Source: Sesamum alatum (Eukaryota > Streptophyta > Magnoliopsida > Lamiales > Pedaliaceae). From it: a DNA stretch of 64,000 nt. The DNA is taken from the NCBI GenBank assembly GCA_034509735.1, contig JACGWO010000004.1, forward strand, positions 19,139,395 through 19,203,394, given 5' to 3'. Under the pieces are notes generated by a model that saw only the letters and a program-made list of their open reading frames with translations, did not search any database and was not told where the DNA came from. This document shows, one piece after another, positions 59,236 to 64,000 of this stretch; within the stretch, counting starts at the first letter, position 1; the number at the start of each line of letters is the position of its first letter. Made by a program: the position numbers and the translations under genes.

Positions 59236-60144
59236 CTATGAAGCAGAATTAGTAATCATATTAACTTCAACCACAAACACACCTGGGTTGGAGAGGAGTT
59301 GTGGGCACTCCCTCTTCCAATGCCCTTTCCCTTGGCAATGCATGCAGAGATCATTTGCCTTGGACCGGTGAGAACCACGGGCCTTCCCTTTCCCTTTGCT
59401 CGGTCCAACCGGAGCAACAGGGACGCCCGGAGCGCGAGCAGGGGCCGCAACCGTCTTCCCTTTACCCCTCTTCCTCTTCCAGCGTCCAGCCCTCTGGCCA
59501 TTCGCCTTGGAGGTCAAAGCCTCTCCTATCAATACCGCCGACGCCGACTTGTGGGTCGTTGCCTCGTATTGGACCAACATGTTGATCAACTCATGAATAG
59601 ACTTCTCAAGTCCGTTCATGTTGTAGTTTACAACAAATGGGTTATAGGATGGAGGAAGCGACTGGAGGATCACGTCAATGTACGTGTCATTGTTAAGCCC
59701 AGCTTTAAGGTCCTCGAGTTTCTCCACTAGGGAGAGCATTTTGACCCCATGACTCTGTACAGACGCTCCTTCAGCAAGCTTGGTGCCAAATAATGCTTTT
59801 GTGGCAGCATGTTTAATATGCATATCCGGAACCGGATAAACCTCGTTCATGCGGAGCATTATGGCGGAGACGTTGTCCAGCCTCTCATACTGCTTCTGGA
59901 TGTCGTTAGACATTGAAGTCAGTATGATACTACGTACTTTCCGGTTGTCCTCATGCCATTTCTCGAACGTCAAACGTTCTTCAGGCGTGGACCCCTTCGG
60001 TAAGTCGCTTGGTGGCGGCTCGTCCAAGACGTAGCCTTGGTTCTCGAAACCGAGGACAATCCTCAGGTTTCTCAGCCAGTCCGAGTAGTTCGTTCTGTTG
60101 AATTTGTTAGTCTCACGAATCATGGTTAATGGGTTCTTAGACAT
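59236..60144 (-). CDS. Copia Gag of element 2
   Basis: About 302 codons from the ATG at 60144 (MSKNPLTMIRETNKFNRTNY); an in-frame ATG exists 60 bases upstream (60204) but gives a hydrophobic extension unlike Gag. The body has NYSDWLRNLRIVLGFENQGY, the UBN2-like core (KALFGTKLAEGASVQ, LPPSYNPFVVNYNMNGL), a basic Gly/Lys/Arg/Pro-rich linker, and the zinc knuckle CMHCQGKGHWKREC near residue 270. Gag would assemble the cytoplasmic virus-like particle and bind the element RNA. The frame ends in TAG at 59236-59238, directly before the protease, with no frame change. It is the one uninterrupted retrotransposon frame in the window. Confidence 0.88.
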   Translation of the reverse strand: MSKNPLTMIRETNKFNRTNYSDWLRNLRIVLGFENQGYVLDEPPPSDLPKGSTPEERLTFEKWHEDNRKVRSIILTSMSNDIQKQYERLDNVSAIMLRMNEVYPVPDMHIKHAATKALFGTKLAEGASVQSHGVKMLSLVEKLEDLKAGLNNDTYIDVILQSLPPSYNPFVVNYNMNGLEKSIHELINMLVQYEATTHKSASAVLIGEALTSKANGQRAGRWKRKRGKGKTVAAPARAPGVPVAPVGPSKGKGKARGSHRSKANDLCMHCQGKGHWKRECPQLLSNPGVFVVEVNMITNSAS

Positions 60145-60246
60145 ATCTACATTGATGAAAATGTAAAGCAGAAATCGGCAGATGATGGTAATATTATTGT
60201 TCAAGTTGAAGACTTCGTCTTTTAGTCTTTACCCCCCCCCCCTAAC

Positions 60247-60254
60247 TATTTATA
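60247..60254 (-). promoter_or_regulatory. TATA-like motif upstream of gag
   Basis: TATAAATA on -, about 105 bases before the gag ATG, with a poly-G tract (on -) just downstream. Could be chance in AT-rich DNA; its location is suggestive of an internal promoter. Confidence 0.3.
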
Positions 60255-61585
60255 CGAAAGTCCGCCACTCTCAAGCGGAGTTTCGGGAAACCATTTCCTA
60301 GTGGGCTTGGGATCCACAAGCGTAATCTCCATGCCCCACTTTTACGATTCACATGAAGAAGACCTCGTGGGAGATATCCAATATCATTCTCATCCAATGA
60401 GATTCCCAAGATATTTTGCCTCACCTATTCGCATGGTTCCGAGGACTCCAAGCGAACCATGTTACTCAGTGTTAGGCCCGACCCATAAACCAAATCATAC
60501 CTCAAACGGTCGCCCCCCACGACTCGTGAGACAGGGAAATAGTGAGCGCAGTCTTTTTGTTCACAACAATGGTGCAGCTTTCCCCTAGTCCAAGTGTGCC
60601 ATGACTCGTGAGACCACACTTGGGTAGTGGTAGCTTCCTCACCACATTGCTGTGGATAGAAGGCTTGGACAGATCATAAATACCATTTTGATCCAAGTTC
60701 GATCTGGGCGTAATATTTAATTTGGTCCAACCAAATGAGAGTTTAAGTGTGACCGAGACCTCATCACATTATGGTGTTTTAGCATGCATAAATATCCAAT
60801 ATTTAAAGTAATAAATAAATACGCCGCATGTAGAAAACATAGCATACCCCTGTTAGGATGATCACAAGCCCAACTTGTGCGACCCACTGAGCCCGCAGTG
60901 AGTCTATGGTCTGTCTAGGGTGGTCCTAAATTATTACAATAATAATATACCCATTGTCATTCCAATGGGCCTTGAAGTGCTTCTTGTTTCACGCCTTGAT
61001 GCTCCTCCTTGGGGTCTTCGACTCCAATTGCTTGTTAAAATTAAAACCTCACCAATCCTATCTACTCTCATTACAACTTAAAGTAATACATTGGTCATAA
61101 AGAAAACAAACCTTAACATCATGAGGCTGATAATAGGGAGATGATAGTCCCAAAAACAAGAGGCACGCAGGCCCCACCCAACAGAAAATAAGTGATCCTA
61201 CATTCATCCATACATAAGGTCTAGGGCTCTTGTGATCATCCCATGTTGATTCCATCGACTCACATAACACAATTATTCCAAATAATCATGCATAAATAAC
61301 CAATGGATATTCCAAATATCCAAGTGATGTCCAACATCACAAAAGCATAAACATACAAATAATATGCAAAATTCAAATTTCAAATTTAATGGACATTTTA
61401 AACAATACATCCAATGCATGTATTAATCCCAAATTAATTAAGCAAGTTTAATTCAAGGAATAATCCAATTATTCCAAAATTAAAAATACAAAATTAACAT
61501 ATTTTCAGAATATTGTGCAGAAAATAAAGAAAATAAAATTTTTCGGAAAAAGTCAAAAAAAGGGCACAAAACGGCCCAGTCGTTG

Positions 61586-61647
61586 TGCCGGCCGCACACA
61601 CAGGCCAGCGCACGCGCCCTCTGTGCCGCGCGCTGGCCTCGGCCGGC
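61586..61647 (-). other. GC-rich double hairpin in the leader
   Basis: Inner stem: AGGCCAGCGC (61602-61611) with GCGCTGGCCT (61630-61639). Outer stem: about TGCCGGCCG (61586-61594) with CGGCCGGCA (61640-61648). The surrounding 61570-61700 is roughly 70% GC in an AT-rich leader. A strong RNA structure is expected. Confidence 0.75.
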
Positions 61648-61948
61648 AATGCACAGCGCGCGCGCGCAGGCGGGTGCCTGCACGCGGCCGCTACCGTCCG
61701 AACCAAATTTTTTTTTTTTTTTATTTTTCAATACTGTTTCAGCACAATAACAGTAACATTTTTTTTGAAAATAAGCATGCAATTTTTAGATCCAATCTAA
61801 CAAAACTAAGCATGCCAAAAGTCCATTAAATCCAAATAATCGAATCATCATATTATTCATATATTTATATAATCTAACATGCCAATAAAGCCATTAAGCA
61901 AGTAGATCATGCCAAACACATAGATCTATACCCCTTACATCGAACCGG

Positions 61949-61960
61949 GCTCTGATACCA
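61949..61960 (-). promoter_or_regulatory. Primer-binding site for initiator tRNA-Met
   Basis: TGGTATCAGAGC on -, a perfect plant copia PBS, two bases inside the 5' LTR. Confidence 0.95.
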
Positions 61961-61962
61961 CT

Positions 61963-64000
61963 TGAAGGACAAGCGGATCCGCCCGGGAGCGCGAGCGGAA
62001 GTGAGAAAGCGAGAAAAGTGCGTAAATTAAATCAAATCTAATTTAAAATACGAATCCCAAGGGTTGTGCCCTTGGGTGCTCAACCGGGCGTTCGATGTAG
62101 GATGTGTAAATATTGGAAATGAATATTAAACACATAGGGCATAGATAAATATATATATATATATAATCAATCAAAGCGTAATAAACTGTTACCTTTTATT
62201 GTTTAGCGTATGCTCCCGGCTACTTGCGTTGTTCCTTCTCCGGAATGCTCACGAAATCCAAACGTATGGATTCTCCAAAGGTGATCCACACCACACCGGA
62301 AGAAACACACGTTCTTCTTGCTAGAAAAGAACGGGTTTAAGAAGGTATCGGTTTAAGAGAAGAACACTATGAATTAGTGCTCTCTTAAACTTACTTTGTT
62401 CTTCTTCTTGATTCAAAATCAAGTGAAGAACACAAGTGTAAGAGAGGGAGAGGGATTTTTGTCTTCTCTTTTTCCTAGAAAAAGATGAATAATGAATCAC
62501 TTATGCTTGATGTTGTATATTCTAATATATATACATAATTAATGTGATTATTGGAATGAGTCTAGGTTCATCCAAGGATGTCTAGATTCATTTCAATCAA
62601 TCACCATCAATTCTTCAATCAAGCCTACCAAATTTATGGTATGATCAAATCATACCAAAAGGGAAGAGCTTGATTGGAGTTGATTTGTCTCTTTCCAAAA
62701 GAGATAAGTCAACATACCACCTAGCATGAAACATGGCTGATTTTGCTTCCTCCAAGGGAGCATGTCGGCCATGTTTAATTAAGGAAAGAAGTCCAACTTC
62801 TTCCTATTCCAAAAATAGGAATTATTTCTCCTGTCGGGTATAATTTAACGGATCGGGTTTTATTGTAATCCAATAACGACGAATCCAACATTAAATCCAA
62901 TTTAATGTCCATTTAAATTATTCCCATTGATCTTTTAATTCAATTAAAAGATCCAACGTCTCAACGTCTCAACTTTCCATATTTAATCGAAAATCCAATT
63001 TACCGATTAAACGAAAGCCCGATACAATATCGGCCCGTCCATCCAATGGACTTTCCCTTAAGTTATCCATTTACTTATTTTATCCTTCGAGATTGACTCC
63101 AAGTCGATCTCTCAAACTCCTCGGTGATTTTTGTGTGACCCTTTAGGTTCACCCTCAGCTAGAATTGGGCCCGTGTCCCACAAGGGCCTGTTACCATGGG
63201 TGGCCGTCTAGCAACGGTCCATGGCACTAGAGACTAGGTGAATTGGCGTGAACATTTAGGCACCGATTTCGTACGGGTACGATCCTTCCATCTACCGTCT
63301 CCCGGTCTTAGTCTAGGGTATGGAATTGAGCGTCGGTTCCCATCCTTGACTAGGCATCTATGCTTAATACTCGAGACCACGTATGCTTAATTGCGTCGAC
63401 ACAGGAAACCATTCCCTGTTCGACCAACCACTGTGGCCACAGCTTCAAACAACATGAACGTGTCTCCGAGTGCATAGGAGATACCTCTGTCACATACTGA
63501 CAGGGGACGGATCCTCTTCTTGGAATCCACCATCCTCGCTACACATTCCGACTGCAGTGGACAAGGCTTATGATAATCATCTTACAGAATGATTACCTCT
63601 CGCCAGATCCAAGATACAGCCATCATGTGCACGCGACTGCCATGATCCCTCAAGTCTGAGGATTACTCCCGTACTATCAGAACCGGGGAAAACTAATCAT
63701 ACCGACGAAGCCTCCAAGGCTTCCATATGATGATCCCCGCAAGTCAGTCCAATCGGCTCGACCCCAATCGACCAACCCATCAAGATCATGTAGGCGTCCC
63801 ATGCCGGTCGCCGATGAAACACGGCACTCATCCAATGAACACAACTCTTGACGCAAGTCTCAATAGGACTCTCGATTCCCTGTCTCGAGGTCCTCGACTT
63901 GGAACGTTTCAGACCCAACTCTTAATCAGTTGGTTTCATGACCACCATCCAATGCGTGGCCCAACTGCATGAGTTGTTATCCATGGTCTGTGGGCTTTGT
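61963..64000 (-). repeat. 5' LTR of copia element 2, cut by the window end
   Basis: Starts TGAAGGACAAGCGGATCC and is colinear with 54001-56050. Differences include loss of a 25-base segment near 62450 and a duplicated CAACGTCT at about 62955. The U3 start and outer target duplication are not in the window. Confidence 0.93.

Larger units (their letters stand above)
60145..61948 (-). promoter_or_regulatory. 1.8-kb 5' leader of element 2
   Basis: Non-coding region between PBS and gag. 60240-60960 is conserved in the remnant at 39400-40050. It holds a run of ten or more C on + (60231-60242), a TATAAATA on - (60247-60254), a GC-rich hairpin (61586-61647) and a T run (61710-61723). Small frames here have no motifs. 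Confidence 0.8.
54001..64000 (-). mobile_element. Long-LTR Ty1/copia element 2, nearly complete
   Basis: 3' LTR 54001-56225, PPT, RNase H, RT, integrase, protease, gag, a 1.8-kb leader, PBS, and a 5' LTR starting at 61963 and running out of the window (2038 of about 2225 bases visible). Gag is open, but pol has an in-frame TAG before protease, at least three frameshifts and a nonsense codon, so it is not autonomous. The LTRs differ by substitutions and indels, so the insertion is not recent. The long LTRs and the Gag start resemble the Angela/TAR-like part of the copia tree; this assignment is tentative. Confidence 0.93.

Noticed and set aside
61494..61829. Four overlapping frames of 70-104 codons on both strands
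   Set aside because: They come from the GC-rich hairpin island, where stop codons are rare; no motif and no start context.

Overview
The window is nuclear DNA from a flowering plant, probably a eudicot. The evidence is a nine-exon gene with GT-AG introns, AT-rich spacers, and several plant transposon superfamilies (Ty1/copia, hAT, CACTA, Mutator-like, LINE). Only one ordinary cellular gene is visible: the 20S proteasome subunit alpha type-6 (PAA/PSMA6 family) at 8204-16577 on the + strand. It encodes an uninterrupted 246-residue protein. Everything else I can support is transposable-element DNA, mostly decayed and often nested. I saw no tRNA, rRNA, CRISPR array or bacterial-type operon.

Layout. 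1-3330: a scrambled copia element in which near-identical LTR pieces face each other. 3331-8203: AT-rich spacer with one hairpin element, then the proteasome promoter. 8204-16577: the proteasome gene, whose two largest introns (2.4 and 2.6 kb) hold most of its length; intron 6 carries a hairpin element and intron 3 a 159-base tandem duplication. 17326-21283: a full-length hAT element with a perfect 8-base target-site duplication (TSD) and a broken transposase. 21304-26256: hairpin elements inserted in one another, several with 9-base TSDs. 26928-30622: a short-LTR copia element on the - strand that has lost its integrase. 31040-34480: a decayed LINE interrupted by other sequences. 34836-36087: the 3' exons of a MuDR-type transposase. 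36450-40050: LTR and leader remnants of the long-LTR copia clade. 40096-41350: another hairpin element. About 41.8-50.2 kb: a local array of at least five copies of an unknown AT-rich unit, peppered with insertions. 50258-64000: two related long-LTR copia elements on the - strand, the second inserted into the integrase of the first.

The elements form a readable insertion history. Empty sites inside the local array, together with TSDs, give boundaries for several insertions. The best-defined case is a 271-base CACTA element with a 3-base TSD inside a Mutator-like hairpin element with a 9-base TSD (48849-49550). The most unusual points are the indel-dominated duplicate at 47420-49001, a gag-derived 39-base filler at an integrase deletion, an in-frame TAG between gag and protease, a GC-rich hairpin in a retrotransposon leader, and the uncharacterised array. 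I did not find convincing evidence for a wholly new biological system. All alignments and identity statements were made by eye.
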